Shown here one piece after another: positions 1-7,830 of a DNA stretch of 46,566 nt. This stretch comes from G963674685 sp964591275. GTDB lineage: Bacteria; Lernaellota; Lernaellaia; JACKCT01. The notes under the pieces are model-generated. The model searched no databases, was not told the origin of the DNA, and saw nothing but the letters and a program-made list of their open reading frames with translations. Made by a program: the position numbers and the translations under genes. Each line of letters starts with the position of its first letter. Position 1 is the first letter of the stretch. The stretch spans positions 1 through 46,566 of the forward strand of contig CAZQAE010000042.1 of the NCBI GenBank assembly GCA_964591275.1. The letters run 5' to 3'.

Positions 1-422
1 GGACCAAGGACGCGAGCCGTCAGAATGATCGCCAGCACGTTGATCGCAGGGCCGGAATATAAAAAGGCGGTCGCCGGTCCCAGGCCCGCGCCCCGCTTGT
101 GTATGCCGGCGAACAGGGGAAGCACCGTGCATGAGCATACGGCCAAAATGGTTCCGGAGGCGGCCGCTACCGGATAGGCGACAATCTTTTTTGCCTTCGG
201 CCCCAGGTACTTCATCACAGCGCTCTGGCTTACGAACACGCTGACGGCGCCGGCGATGAAAAAGGCGGGAACCAGGCAAAGAAGAACATGCTCGCGGGCG
301 TACCATTTCGCCAGGGCCAGGCTTTCATAAGCAGCGGAAATAAATCGCTCGTTTCCCACGGGAAGAAACCAGGCCAGCAGGAAAAGGCCGATCATGATGG
401 CAAGTTTTGTAATTTCTCTCAT
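1..422 (-). CDS. Permease of the COG0701/ArsP (DUF318) family, N-terminal part
   Basis: The reading frame starts at an ATG (complement 420-422) behind an AGGA about ten bases upstream and runs off the left window edge after about 140 codons, so only the N-terminal part is present. The translation is hydrophobic, with segments near residues 6-20, 45-65 and 80-100. It contains the family signature around residues 94-125, reading CSCTVLPLF then GIHKRGAGLGPATAFL then SGPAIN. These permeases are inner-membrane proteins, some of which export organoarsenicals; the substrate here is unknown. The gene follows an ArsR-type regulator by 38 bases on the same strand and is probably co-transcribed with it, which supports metal(loid)-controlled export. 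The family is clear, the substrate is inference. Confidence 0.88.
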   Translation of the reverse strand, partial: MREITKLAIMIGLFLLAWFLPVGNERFISAAYESLALAKWYAREHVLLCLVPAFFIAGAVSVFVSQSAVMKYLGPKAKKIVAYPVAAASGTILAVCSCTVLPLFAGIHKRGAGLGPATAFLYSGPAINVLAIILTARVLG

Positions 423-460
423 CGTTTAAATCCTGATAATTTTCAATGTAATGGAAATAC

Positions 461-766
461 TTACACAGACCTTTCCTTCAAAACGCCCGTAGCGCAGGAA
501 AAGAAATTCACCACGCATGGGGTTTTGAGCTTATAAACGGCGGTGTTTTTCTCACGGCGGCTTTCGACAATTCCATGCGCACGCAAAATGGCCAGATGTT
601 TTGAAACAGTTGTTTGGTCCGAACCGACCAAATCGGTCAACTCTCCCGCGGTGGCTTCGCCATGATACAGGTGGTCTACAATCATTAGCCGGGATTCATG
701 AGCCAGCGCCTTGAGAACCTGCGCCTGCTTTTTGAAGACTTCTTTGTTTTTGGCTTTTTCCTTCAT
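461..766 (-). CDS. ArsR/SmtB-family metal(loid)-responsive repressor
   Basis: A 101-residue winged-helix regulator of normal ArsR length. The recognition helix is visible as TTVSKHLAIL (residues about 52-61), preceded by the usual KALAHESRLMIV helix. Two C-terminal cysteines (C84 and C91, in TPCVVNFFSCATGV) could form the thiol sensor; the classical ELCVCDL site of helix alpha-3 is absent, reading ELTDLVGSDQ instead. A longer frame to 859 exists, but its first 31 residues read through the promoter and palindrome, so the ATG at complement 764-766 is preferred. It sits directly upstream of the COG0701-type permease. The family would bind DNA without inducer and release it when Cys residues bind arsenite-like ligands; here that is inference from context. 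Confidence 0.88.
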   Translation of the reverse strand: MKEKAKNKEVFKKQAQVLKALAHESRLMIVDHLYHGEATAGELTDLVGSDQTTVSKHLAILRAHGIVESRREKNTAVYKLKTPCVVNFFSCATGVLKERSV

Positions 767-773
767 GATTATA

Positions 774-802
774 AGTATATGGCAATATGGCCATATTGTC
801 AA
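774..802 (-). promoter_or_regulatory. Promoter of the arsR-permease unit with an embedded operator
   Basis: Read on the minus strand, TTGACA (797-802) is followed after exactly 17 bases by TATACT (774-779), close to a consensus sigma-70 promoter. The spacer contains the 16-bp perfect palindrome at 783-798, so a bound repressor would block RNA polymerase. The expected transcription start falls at about 767, at or next to the ATG of the regulator, so the transcript could be nearly leaderless. Confidence 0.65.
783..798. promoter_or_regulatory. Perfect 16-bp palindrome, probable ArsR operator
   Basis: CAATATGG followed by CCATATTG is identical to its own reverse complement. It lies between the -35 and -10 elements of the promoter reading into the adjacent ArsR-type gene. 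AT-rich imperfect palindromes in this position are typical for ArsR/SmtB autorepression; binding is inferred. Confidence 0.65.
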
Positions 803-874
803 GTAGAAGGTCGAAATATTTGTTGAAAATTTTGGGAGGCCAACGGCACAGTCGCTCAAAAAGCTAAAAGAGTT

Positions 875-1400
875 TTAGAAAAACTGAAGGATATAGCGAA
901 GGGATATAATGAGCAGTCCGACTGCAAGAATGCCTTTGATAACGTTTGCGGGCACAAACTTTTGCGCTCTTGCGCCCAGATACATCCCGCAGAATCCGCC
1001 CAGTCCGAACATGCCGCCGAGAAGCCAATCCGGCGCAACATCCATGCCGATTTGAGCGTAATACGGACCGATCAACGAGTAGAAAGAGACTCCGGCGATG
1101 GAGGTCAGAAAAGTCCCCATAAGAGCCGCGCCGGCGACGGTGCGCCGTCGTGATCGTCAGGGGCCAGCACATGCGTCCTTCGCGAATGTAGCGATAAACG
1201 CCGCTGGGAATGGCGACGATATTGTAAACAAGATTCGTGGAACTGACTGCGGGACTGGTGAAACCCAGGAAACTGACCTGGAAGGGCAGCAGTAGAAAAG
1301 CGCCGGAAACACCGCCCATTGAAGTGAAAAACGAAATTCCCATCGCGATAAGAAAAGGCAGCAGTGGATTGACGTCCACGCCGGAAACAGGAAAGTGCAT
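875..1400 (-). pseudogene. TauE/SafE-family (TSUP, DUF81) transporter, internally deleted and frameshifted
   Basis: The N-terminal half begins at an ATG (complement 1398-1400) behind AAGGA and reads MHFPVSGVDVNPLLPFL, then TSMGGVSGAFLLLP and YIREGRMCWPLTI, as in long TSUP transporters. Near 1145-1155 the frame breaks. The next frame continues with TVAGAALMGTFLTSIAG, then DVAPDWLLGG and ARAQKFVPA, and stops at 875. In intact relatives, as I recall them, WPLT belongs to the first membrane repeat and TVAGAALMGT to the second, with more than a hundred residues between. The simplest reading is an internal deletion whose length is not a multiple of three. Both remnants are still well conserved, so the loss looks recent. 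A working exporter is unlikely. Confidence 0.75.
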
Positions 1401-1846
1401 GCCAAATCCTTCGTCGTCGTAGAAAACCTGAGACCGGACGATTACTTTCCAACCCCTTGGCACCGTTGGTGAATAGTATCAGGCTGTCAAAAATGGTGAC
1501 CTTGACTGGCCTAAAAATTTTTGCAGATGGAGGCAGCGCCAAATGGCCAATGCCTGTCAGGAAAGCCAATGTGAAAAACCGGCCCCGGCAGTTACGCCGG
1601 AACCGGTCATCCACAGTGTCGATGGAATAAAATCCTAATTCATAATTATTTTATCGGCTAAAAAATCCGGAAACTTTAGCCGAAATTGCGTTTTCGTAAG
1701 CCGGATTCCTGGCAGTTTTGAAAAGTCTCATTTTTCTGGAGTTTTCCTTGATATTCCGCGCGCTTGGAATGTATCATGAGTGGAAAGATCAGGCTTGCGC
1801 TGTCAAAGCCTTTTCCTTATTTCATTTTTCGAGGCGTCAAAAATCG
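1401..1846. other. Divergent intergenic region
   Basis: This 446-base stretch separates the minus-strand TauE remnant from the plus-strand protease. It holds an inverted repeat of perfect 8-bp arms (1655-1662 and 1675-1682), a GC-rich imperfect hairpin around 1582-1612 and the protease promoter at 1748-1777. I see no coding signal; frames crossing it lack family motifs or ribosome-binding sites. Confidence 0.5.
1748..1777 (+). promoter_or_regulatory. Probable sigma-70 promoter of the C25 protease gene
   Basis: TTGATA (1748-1753), an 18-base spacer and TATCAT (1772-1777) each match the consensus at five of six positions. Transcription would begin near 1784 and give a leader of about 60 bases to the ATG at 1847. 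This argues against the longer open frame that begins at 1718. Confidence 0.45.
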
Positions 1847-4006
1847 ATGATTAAAAAAATTGCCGCATGCGTGGCCTTAATTTTCGTTCCTTTCACATCC
1901 GCGGCTTTCGCCGATTGGATTGCTCTGGACTCTGAATTTAGCGGCAATGCCGTGTCGCTGGACTTTCGCTCTGTTTCGGACCTGGAGCTTGCCATTGATA
2001 TGCGTCTCATGGCATTGCACACAAATATTGCTATGCGAAGCGATAGCGACTTCGCCGTCATTGAACTGGACGATTCCGGGACGACGGCTGAAATAGGCTC
2101 TCCCAAGCTGCCGGTGATTCGCCGACTCGTGCAGATTCCGGAAGGCGCCAACGTTCGTGTGAGCGCTACGGGACGCACACAATACTATTCCATTGAGGAA
2201 CTGACCGGCGCACGCGAAATATTGCCCGCGCAGCCTGGCGTGGAAAAATTGTTCGGCGCTTCGGCGAATACTCCATTTGCATATAACGCGCAGGTCTATG
2301 AAAGCGACTCATGGTTTTTCAGCAATCTTGCCGAGATTGGCCGGATCGGACGACTTCGCGGCCATCGCGTTGCGTGGCTTTCCATTATGCCAGTTGACTA
2401 TAATCCCGCGCAGGGTTTGATAAAAGTCGTCAGTGACGTGCGGATTACGCTGGAATTTCCCGGCGCCGACTGGGAGGCCACCAGGGAAGTTCTTTCACGG
2501 GACGCCGATCCGCGCACGCACGCCATTGCCGAAGGTCTGGCCATTAACGGACTGGATTTCGCCGACAAAGCCCCGATACATTTCGTGCCGACTTCGTATC
2601 TCATCATCGGCGCGCAGGAATTTTTCGACGTGCCTGAGATGCAGGAGCTGGTCGCGGCGAAAGAAAGAAAGGGCTATCGGGTTGCGTTTTACGATGAGGC
2701 GCAATACGAAACCGCCGATGATGTTAAGGCGCTGATCCAGGGCGCTTATGAAAGCTGGGAGCATCCGCCGTCCTATGTCTTACTTTTGGGGGATACGAAT
2801 ATTGTACCTGAGGGAATCGGCGAAAGCACCGCGCGACCAGCGACGGATTTCCGCTACCAGTTGATGGATGCGGACGATCCTTTTCCTGATTTGGCCGTTG
2901 GAAGGTTTCCGGCTAGGACCGCTGGCGATGTCGCCGTTATTGCCGCCAAAACTTTGCAAAATGAAATGGCCGATTTTGACTCCAATTTTTGGATCAAGCA
3001 GGCCGGCTTCATGGCATCGGTGGACAACTCCCAAATTTCCGAGGGCACGCATAACCACGTCATAAGCACGTACATGGACGATTATGGATACGATAGCACG
3101 ATGCTTTATTACAGCAGGGGAGCGACCACGCAGCAGGTCCGTGACGCGGTGAACGCCGGCCTGTCGCTGTTGACATACTCGGGGCACGGCGCGACCACGC
3201 ATTGGTCCGACGGTCCCTATTTTGATCAGACCGACGTGGCCAATCTCAACAATGCAGCCTTTCCCTTCGTGTCCTCTTTTGCGTGCGTGACGGGAAGATT
3301 CACAGAAGATGAAAGCTTTGCCGAGACCTGGGTGCTGGCCGATAAGGGCGCCGTGGCTTTTTGGGGCAGCTCTTTAAACAGCATGTGGGAAGAAGACGAC
3401 ATTCTCGAACGCCTTGTTTATGAGGGCTTCTTTCAGGGCGGCGGACCGCAGGGCATGATCCCCTGGGTATCGGGCATGACCGATTATGGAAAGATCGGTT
3501 TCTGGGGACACTACGGCGGACAAGGATATTCACTGCGTTATCTTGAGATGTACAACCTCATGGGCGACCCCGAACAGATGGTCTTTTCTGAGCAGCCATA
3601 TGAGCCGGACGTGCAAATTTGGGGCAGCGTCACCGAAGAGGGCGTGGACATTTCCTTTGAGGTAGCGGGCGCGCCCTACGCTATGATCGGCCTTTCCCAA
3701 AGTGGCGAAAACCTGAGCTGCGCGTGGGCGAACAATGCAGGAAGTGGAGCCTTGAACTACCGTGAGACGATGGCCAAGGGGGAGCAGCTTCTGCTGACTG
3801 TCACCGGGCACAACCTCATCCCTTTGAGCATGACGCTGACCGTCGGCGACGAACTTCCCGACCCTCCCATCGCTGATGATGACGACGCAGATGATGACGA
3901 CGATGATACGGATGATGATTCCGATGACGACAGCGGCGATGACGGCCAAAAGGATTCCGGCGACGACTCTTCGGACTCGGATTCCGGCGGTTGCTGCGGG
4001 GGGTGA
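1847..4006 (+). CDS. Secreted gingipain-type cysteine protease (peptidase family C25)
   Basis: A 719-residue secreted protein. The start at 1847 gives a signal peptide (MIKKIAACVALIFVPFTSAA, cleavage near AFA); a longer frame from 1718 would bury it. Residues about 30-230 resemble the C25 propeptide. The catalytic region follows with LIIGAQEF, YVLLLGDTN and the dyad His447 (in YSGHGATTH) and Cys480 (in SSFACVTGRF). Residues about 600-675 look like an Ig-type C-terminal domain. The last ~45 residues are an Asp/Ser-rich linker ending in GGCCGG. C25 enzymes cleave after Arg or Lys outside the cell; specificity here is unknown. No type IX sorting domain is visible, so export and anchoring are open. 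The gene is followed by an AT-rich insert. Confidence 0.85.
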   Translation: MIKKIAACVALIFVPFTSAAFADWIALDSEFSGNAVSLDFRSVSDLELAIDMRLMALHTNIAMRSDSDFAVIELDDSGTTAEIGSPKLPVIRRLVQIPEGANVRVSATGRTQYYSIEELTGAREILPAQPGVEKLFGASANTPFAYNAQVYESDSWFFSNLAEIGRIGRLRGHRVAWLSIMPVDYNPAQGLIKVVSDVRITLEFPGADWEATREVLSRDADPRTHAIAEGLAINGLDFADKAPIHFVPTSYLIIGAQEFFDVPEMQELVAAKERKGYRVAFYDEAQYETADDVKALIQGAYESWEHPPSYVLLLGDTNIVPEGIGESTARPATDFRYQLMDADDPFPDLAVGRFPARTAGDVAVIAAKTLQNEMADFDSNFWIKQAGFMASVDNSQISEGTHNHVISTYMDDYGYDSTMLYYSRGATTQQVRDAVNAGLSLLTYSGHGATTHWSDGPYFDQTDVANLNNAAFPFVSSFACVTGRFTEDESFAETWVLADKGAVAFWGSSLNSMWEEDDILERLVYEGFFQGGGPQGMIPWVSGMTDYGKIGFWGHYGGQGYSLRYLEMYNLMGDPEQMVFSEQPYEPDVQIWGSVTEEGVDISFEVAGAPYAMIGLSQSGENLSCAWANNAGSGALNYRETMAKGEQLLLTVTGHNLIPLSMTLTVGDELPDPPIADDDDADDDDDDTDDDSDDDSGDDGQKDSGDDSSDSDSGGCCGG

Positions 4007-4146
4007 TTAGTATCAGATGTATTTGTAGATCAAGACTTGGAGTTAAGTGCTGTCATATTGTTGGTTGCGTTTGTGTGTTATTTCTAGTATGTTTTGGGGC
4101 ATTTGAGGATAACAGAACAGGTGATTCCCTGCGTGCAGGAAGATAA
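4003..4146 (+). CDS. Possible 47-residue Cys-rich membrane peptide
   Basis: A frame starting at a GTG that overlaps the stop codon of the protease runs 47 codons and ends 3 bases before the hydrolase ATG at 4150. Its middle is a hydrophobic, Cys-rich segment (HIVGCVCVLFLVCFGAF) preceded by basic residues, like a signal anchor. No good ribosome-binding site is seen apart from translational coupling with the protease stop. It could be a leader peptide or chance; I do not recognise a family. Confidence 0.22.
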   Translation: MISIRCICRSRLGVKCCHIVGCVCVLFLVCFGAFEDNRTGDSLRAGR

Positions 4147-4149
4147 AAC

Positions 4150-5379
4150 ATGGCGAGTATTCAAAGAAAACTTAAATATGGATTTAGAAAGTATTTTCCG
4201 TTTTTGATAGCCTTTGCTATTGCAATATTAGTAAATGTTCTACTTGCTTTCGATGACGGTTTGTTAAGTGACGGTTTAGAAACATTTGGTGTAAATGCGA
4301 GGCCAGATGGAGATCTAGCTAAATGTATATGGAAAACACCATCCTCTTTGAGAAAGTATAATATAAAAAGTATTGACAAATTAGGGTGGCCATGGGAATG
4401 TTCAAATAGCAGGGGTGATCGAAGAGGTTGTGGATGCAACGATGATTATTTGGATTTTGTTTTTTGTGCAGGACAATATTTGACGATAAATGATATTAGT
4501 CATGGTGAAATTCGAGATAGGTTTCGTTCTATTTCAAGCGGAGAGAGACCCTTGAGTCATGATGAATTGAATCCAAATCAGTTAAAACAAACACTATTGG
4601 ACGTAACAAACATTCGATTTGCTTATGAGGGAGTAAAGAATCAATTCCAAAGCATCAATAAGAGACAACTTATTGTTGTTACTATTAGGGAAGATAATTC
4701 TAGGGATAAATATTCTGAAATTGAGCTTGTGTTTAAAGACCCACTTATTGGGGAATTTAGAGCGCTATTGCTAAAGCCAAGCAAAAGTCAGTATAATCGA
4801 AGTTCTGCCATTATTTCTCTCCACGGTCACGGATATGATCCGGAATATCATTCGAAGAATTATCTTGGTGAAGAATTAGCCTTGAATGGACATTCAGTTA
4901 TAATTATTAGTTCCAGGTCAATGTGTGCAGGTAATACGGAAAGTATTACTACAATGGAAATGCTAAAAATTGGAATCCCATTTATTCTTTTGCAGGCCTA
5001 TGAAGTGAGTTTAGTTAAAAAATACTTGAAACATAAAAGCTATAAAAAAATCGGGTTGATTGGCCATTCAGGAGGAAGTGTGATAGGCAATTTATTTATG
5101 CGTGTCGATGGAGGCGTTGACGCGTATGTCTCGGATTTCATGAGTGACTTTTATGGTGGGTATAGGTTTTCTGAAACTGGCAGTATCGAAGGCCTACAGC
5201 ACGAAAAATCTTATGTTCTCTGGAAATACAACCTGTTGATAAATAATTTCAGCACTTTGAAAACGCCTTTTTTACGTGTGGGCTATGATTATTTGGACAA
5301 GGATATTGAAACAGGTGAAGTGTATTACAATTACAAGGATGATATTGTAAGATTTTTTGATGTGAATTTAATGGATTGA
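4150..5379 (+). CDS. Membrane-anchored alpha/beta hydrolase of unknown substrate
   Basis: A 409-residue protein with an N-terminal membrane segment (residues about 16-33) and an outward domain. A Cys-rich patch with RRGCGCNDDY lies near residues 95-103. The hydrolase core shows LHGHG as oxyanion-hole loop, the strand HSVIIIS and the nucleophile elbow GHSGGS with Ser307. After the elbow I find no His near the C-terminus where the triad histidine normally sits; the closest later His is in GLQHEKSY, so catalysis is uncertain. AGGAAG lies about eight bases before the ATG. The gene is clearly AT-rich (about 35% GC by eye, many AAA, ATT and TTT codons) compared with both neighbours, suggesting recent acquisition. 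It could be a dienelactone-hydrolase or acetylxylan-esterase relative. Confidence 0.75.
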   Translation: MASIQRKLKYGFRKYFPFLIAFAIAILVNVLLAFDDGLLSDGLETFGVNARPDGDLAKCIWKTPSSLRKYNIKSIDKLGWPWECSNSRGDRRGCGCNDDYLDFVFCAGQYLTINDISHGEIRDRFRSISSGERPLSHDELNPNQLKQTLLDVTNIRFAYEGVKNQFQSINKRQLIVVTIREDNSRDKYSEIELVFKDPLIGEFRALLLKPSKSQYNRSSAIISLHGHGYDPEYHSKNYLGEELALNGHSVIIISSRSMCAGNTESITTMEMLKIGIPFILLQAYEVSLVKKYLKHKSYKKIGLIGHSGGSVIGNLFMRVDGGVDAYVSDFMSDFYGGYRFSETGSIEGLQHEKSYVLWKYNLLINNFSTLKTPFLRVGYDYLDKDIETGEVYYNYKDDIVRFFDVNLMD

Positions 5380-5492
5380 GAAATGTTTTTCGTGTGATAC
5401 ACTAAAGTACAAAGAATATAGTTTATTATTTGTATTAGACGAGTAGATGAAGTCGAAGTACGATAAGGCACGTTGCGAGGAAAAAAAATATT

Positions 5493-6668
5493 ATGGCTGG
5501 AATTCTCCTTTTCGTTTTGCCCTTTGTGACGGGCATTCTTGGCGCGCATTATCTTCTCTACTTCACCGTTGTTCGTTTTTTCCAAGTGAACACCGCGGCG
5601 GGAAGATTTCTGATATTCTTTGTGCCTTTTGGTCTCACCATGAGTGTTGCGATCGCTGTGGCTCTATTATTCACGCATAGGAATGCGGCGACGGAAAGTT
5701 TTCTGCTGGCAGCCATGCTATGGATTGGGTTCTTTATCAATTTACTTCTGGCGGTTGCGTGCGTGTGGCTGTTTCGACTTGGGACCTTGCTCGCCGGAGT
5801 GCAGTGGGATATGCGCGTGGCCTGTTTCTTCGCGTTGGCCGGAGCGGTTTTGCTCACCGGTTGGGGTGTCTGGAACGCGCGGGCGCCCCGGATAACGAAT
5901 GTGCCCATTCGGATATCCAATCTTCCGGCCCAATGGAAGGAAAAAACAATTGTGCATTTATCCGACATGCACTTGGGGCCGATACGAGGCGTCGAATACT
6001 TGAGCAAAGTCGCAGGCATGGTCAACAATCTTGACCCCGCGCTGATTCTGATTACGGGAGACCTTTTCGACGGAATGAGCGGCGATTTTGATAAATTCGT
6101 TGCGCCGTTGAATGAACTGCGTGCAACGCATGGCGTCTTTTTCGTGACGGGCAACCACGAAGGCTACCTGGGACTCGCCAAGCCGCTGGCTGCTATCAGG
6201 GAAACGCATTTCCGCATTCTGGACAACGAAGTGGCGGACGTGGACGGAATCCAGATCGTTGGAATTTCCTTTCCCGAGCATGATAAAAATGAAGAGTCGA
6301 AAGCGGCGCTGAAATTAACCGATGAAATCAAAAAGGAAATGCCGAGCATCCTCATGTTTCACACGCCCACGGACATCGCCTTGTCGCCCAAGGATCGCGG
6401 AGCGCAGCAGAATGAAACCTACTTTTCTCCGAACACGAATTTCAGGTTTGCGAAAGAAAACGGCATCGATTTGCAGCTTTCGGGGCACACGCACCAGGGC
6501 CAGTTTTTCCCCTTCACCTTAGTCACTCGGCTCATTTTCAAGGGCTTCGATTACGGCTTGCACAAAGACGGCGATTTTCACATCTACATCACCAGCGGAA
6601 CAGGCACCTGGGGTCCGCCCATGCGCACCGGCAGCAAATCAGAAATCGTTGCTATACGTTTGCAATGA
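5493..6668 (+). CDS. Membrane-anchored metallophosphoesterase (YaeI/YkuE-like)
   Basis: A 391-residue protein with about four membrane segments in the first 130 residues and a calcineurin-like phosphoesterase domain after residue 150. All metal-binding motifs are visible in order: LSDMHLG, GDLFDG, GNHEGY, MFHTP and SGHTHQGQ. Proteins of this architecture are attached to the inner membrane; some relatives hydrolyse lipid-linked pyrophosphates such as UDP-diacylglucosamine, but the substrate here is not shown. GAGG lies 12 bases before the ATG. Base composition returns to the window average at this gene. It ends 37 bases from the convergent glycosyltransferase gene; no clear terminator hairpin separates them. 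Confidence 0.87.
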   Translation: MAGILLFVLPFVTGILGAHYLLYFTVVRFFQVNTAAGRFLIFFVPFGLTMSVAIAVALLFTHRNAATESFLLAAMLWIGFFINLLLAVACVWLFRLGTLLAGVQWDMRVACFFALAGAVLLTGWGVWNARAPRITNVPIRISNLPAQWKEKTIVHLSDMHLGPIRGVEYLSKVAGMVNNLDPALILITGDLFDGMSGDFDKFVAPLNELRATHGVFFVTGNHEGYLGLAKPLAAIRETHFRILDNEVADVDGIQIVGISFPEHDKNEESKAALKLTDEIKKEMPSILMFHTPTDIALSPKDRGAQQNETYFSPNTNFRFAKENGIDLQLSGHTHQGQFFPFTLVTRLIFKGFDYGLHKDGDFHIYITSGTGTWGPPMRTGSKSEIVAIRLQ

Positions 6669-6704
6669 GTATTTAGGGCTTCTAAAGACTTCGAGGAGTT
6701 GCTT

Positions 6705-7829
6705 TCATTTTCCGCGTTTGTTCAAAACGCTACGCAGTCGCTCAATGATCTCATCCACGGAAATTTCATTCATGCAGGTATGGTGGTCGCAGGAGCCTTT
6801 GTAACATGGCGAGCACCACGGTGCGGAGATAATCTTTTCGCCGATGCCGTAGAGATGCACTTCCTGGTGGCAGGTCGGTCCGAAGATCGCCGCGACGGGT
6901 ACGGCCTGCGCCACGGCCAGATGCATCGCCAGCGTGTCCACGCAAACCAAAGCCGACAGCGCTGAAATGATGCCTACGAAATCGCGAATCGGGTGATCGG
7001 TTCCGGCGTCAAGAAGGGTGTTGCCTGCCAGCTTCAATATCCTGTCATTTCGCTGGCGCTCGGTCTTGCCGCCTAGCAGCACGGGAGTCATGCCGATTTC
7101 GTCGGCAATTTTTTTTGCCAGTGCCGCCGTTTTTTCTTCGCTCAGGCGTTTCGTGGCGAACACATCGCCCGCGCCCGTGTTGATTCCAATCCATGGACCT
7201 TTGCCGCAAGACTCAAGATGTCGTTGGCCCTGCGTACGGTCTTCGTTATTTATTCCCAAAACTATCGTTTCGCCGCTAAAGGAAAGTCCGCATGCCTCGA
7301 AAATGATTTCCTGGTAGGAATTTTGGTTCTCAATAAACTTCAATGGATCATCGACGCCGAGGCGTAGGGCGTAGGCCGCGTCGTCGTCGTGAATGCCGAT
7401 GGCGCCTTGCGGCGTCATGGTGAATCCCTTTTTCAGCTCGGCATTTGTCTGGGACGAAAGGCTGATGGCAAGCATTTCCTTGTCCAGGCAGTAAAGCTCG
7501 TTGAAACTTTGCGCGGCGAGATAATTGAAGGAGTCGCCGTTTAGGACGATGACCTTGTCGATGCCTTTTGCGCCCCGAAGCAGCGGCGCCGTGGCCGCGC
7601 CGCAGGCCCAGGTGACATGGCAGTGCTCATGTCGTTCGCGCAGCGCTGCAACCAGCGGCGTAGTGCGGATGACATCGCCCATGGCGGCGAGTTTGATGAT
7701 GAGTATACGCACGCCCATCGGATCATAGGCCGCGCAGTCCTCACATCCGGCGTGGCTGAATCGGCAGGGCTTTTCTCCGACGAAATGCCGACAGTCGAAT
7801 TTAGCGAAAGGAAGATTTGCCTGTCTCAT
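6705..7829 (-). CDS. GT9-family glycosyltransferase (ADP-heptose:LPS heptosyltransferase type)
   Basis: A 374-residue GT-B glycosyltransferase. It starts with four cysteines (C13, C22, C29, C32) in a pattern CRHF, KPCRF, GCEDC before the GT9 core RILIIKLAAMGDVIRTTPL. Further GT9 signs are GINTGAGDVFATKR, LLGGKTER, CVDTLAMHLAVA and a Cys-rich WCSPCYKGSCDHHTC near the end. Family members add heptose to lipopolysaccharide core from a nucleotide-activated donor on the inner leaflet. The ATG at 7829 follows the stop of the upstream phosphodiesterase by one base with GGAG in front, so the two are translationally coupled. A longer frame to 7904 overlaps the upstream gene and is rejected. The exact sugar and acceptor are unknown. 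Confidence 0.87.
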   Translation of the reverse strand: MRQANLPFAKFDCRHFVGEKPCRFSHAGCEDCAAYDPMGVRILIIKLAAMGDVIRTTPLVAALRERHEHCHVTWACGAATAPLLRGAKGIDKVIVLNGDSFNYLAAQSFNELYCLDKEMLAISLSSQTNAELKKGFTMTPQGAIGIHDDDAAYALRLGVDDPLKFIENQNSYQEIIFEACGLSFSGETIVLGINNEDRTQGQRHLESCGKGPWIGINTGAGDVFATKRLSEEKTAALAKKIADEIGMTPVLLGGKTERQRNDRILKLAGNTLLDAGTDHPIRDFVGIISALSALVCVDTLAMHLAVAQAVPVAAIFGPTCHQEVHLYGIGEKIISAPWCSPCYKGSCDHHTCMNEISVDEIIERLRSVLNKRGK

Positions 7830-7830
7830 A

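Noticed and set aside
1105..1614. 169-codon minus-strand frame over the TauE remnant
   Set aside because: Different frame from the TauE-like segments, Arg-rich and without membrane segments.
1655..1682. Inverted repeat CGGCTAAA / TTTAGCCG as a terminator
   Set aside because: AT-rich short arms with no following T-run on either strand; no gene ends next to it.
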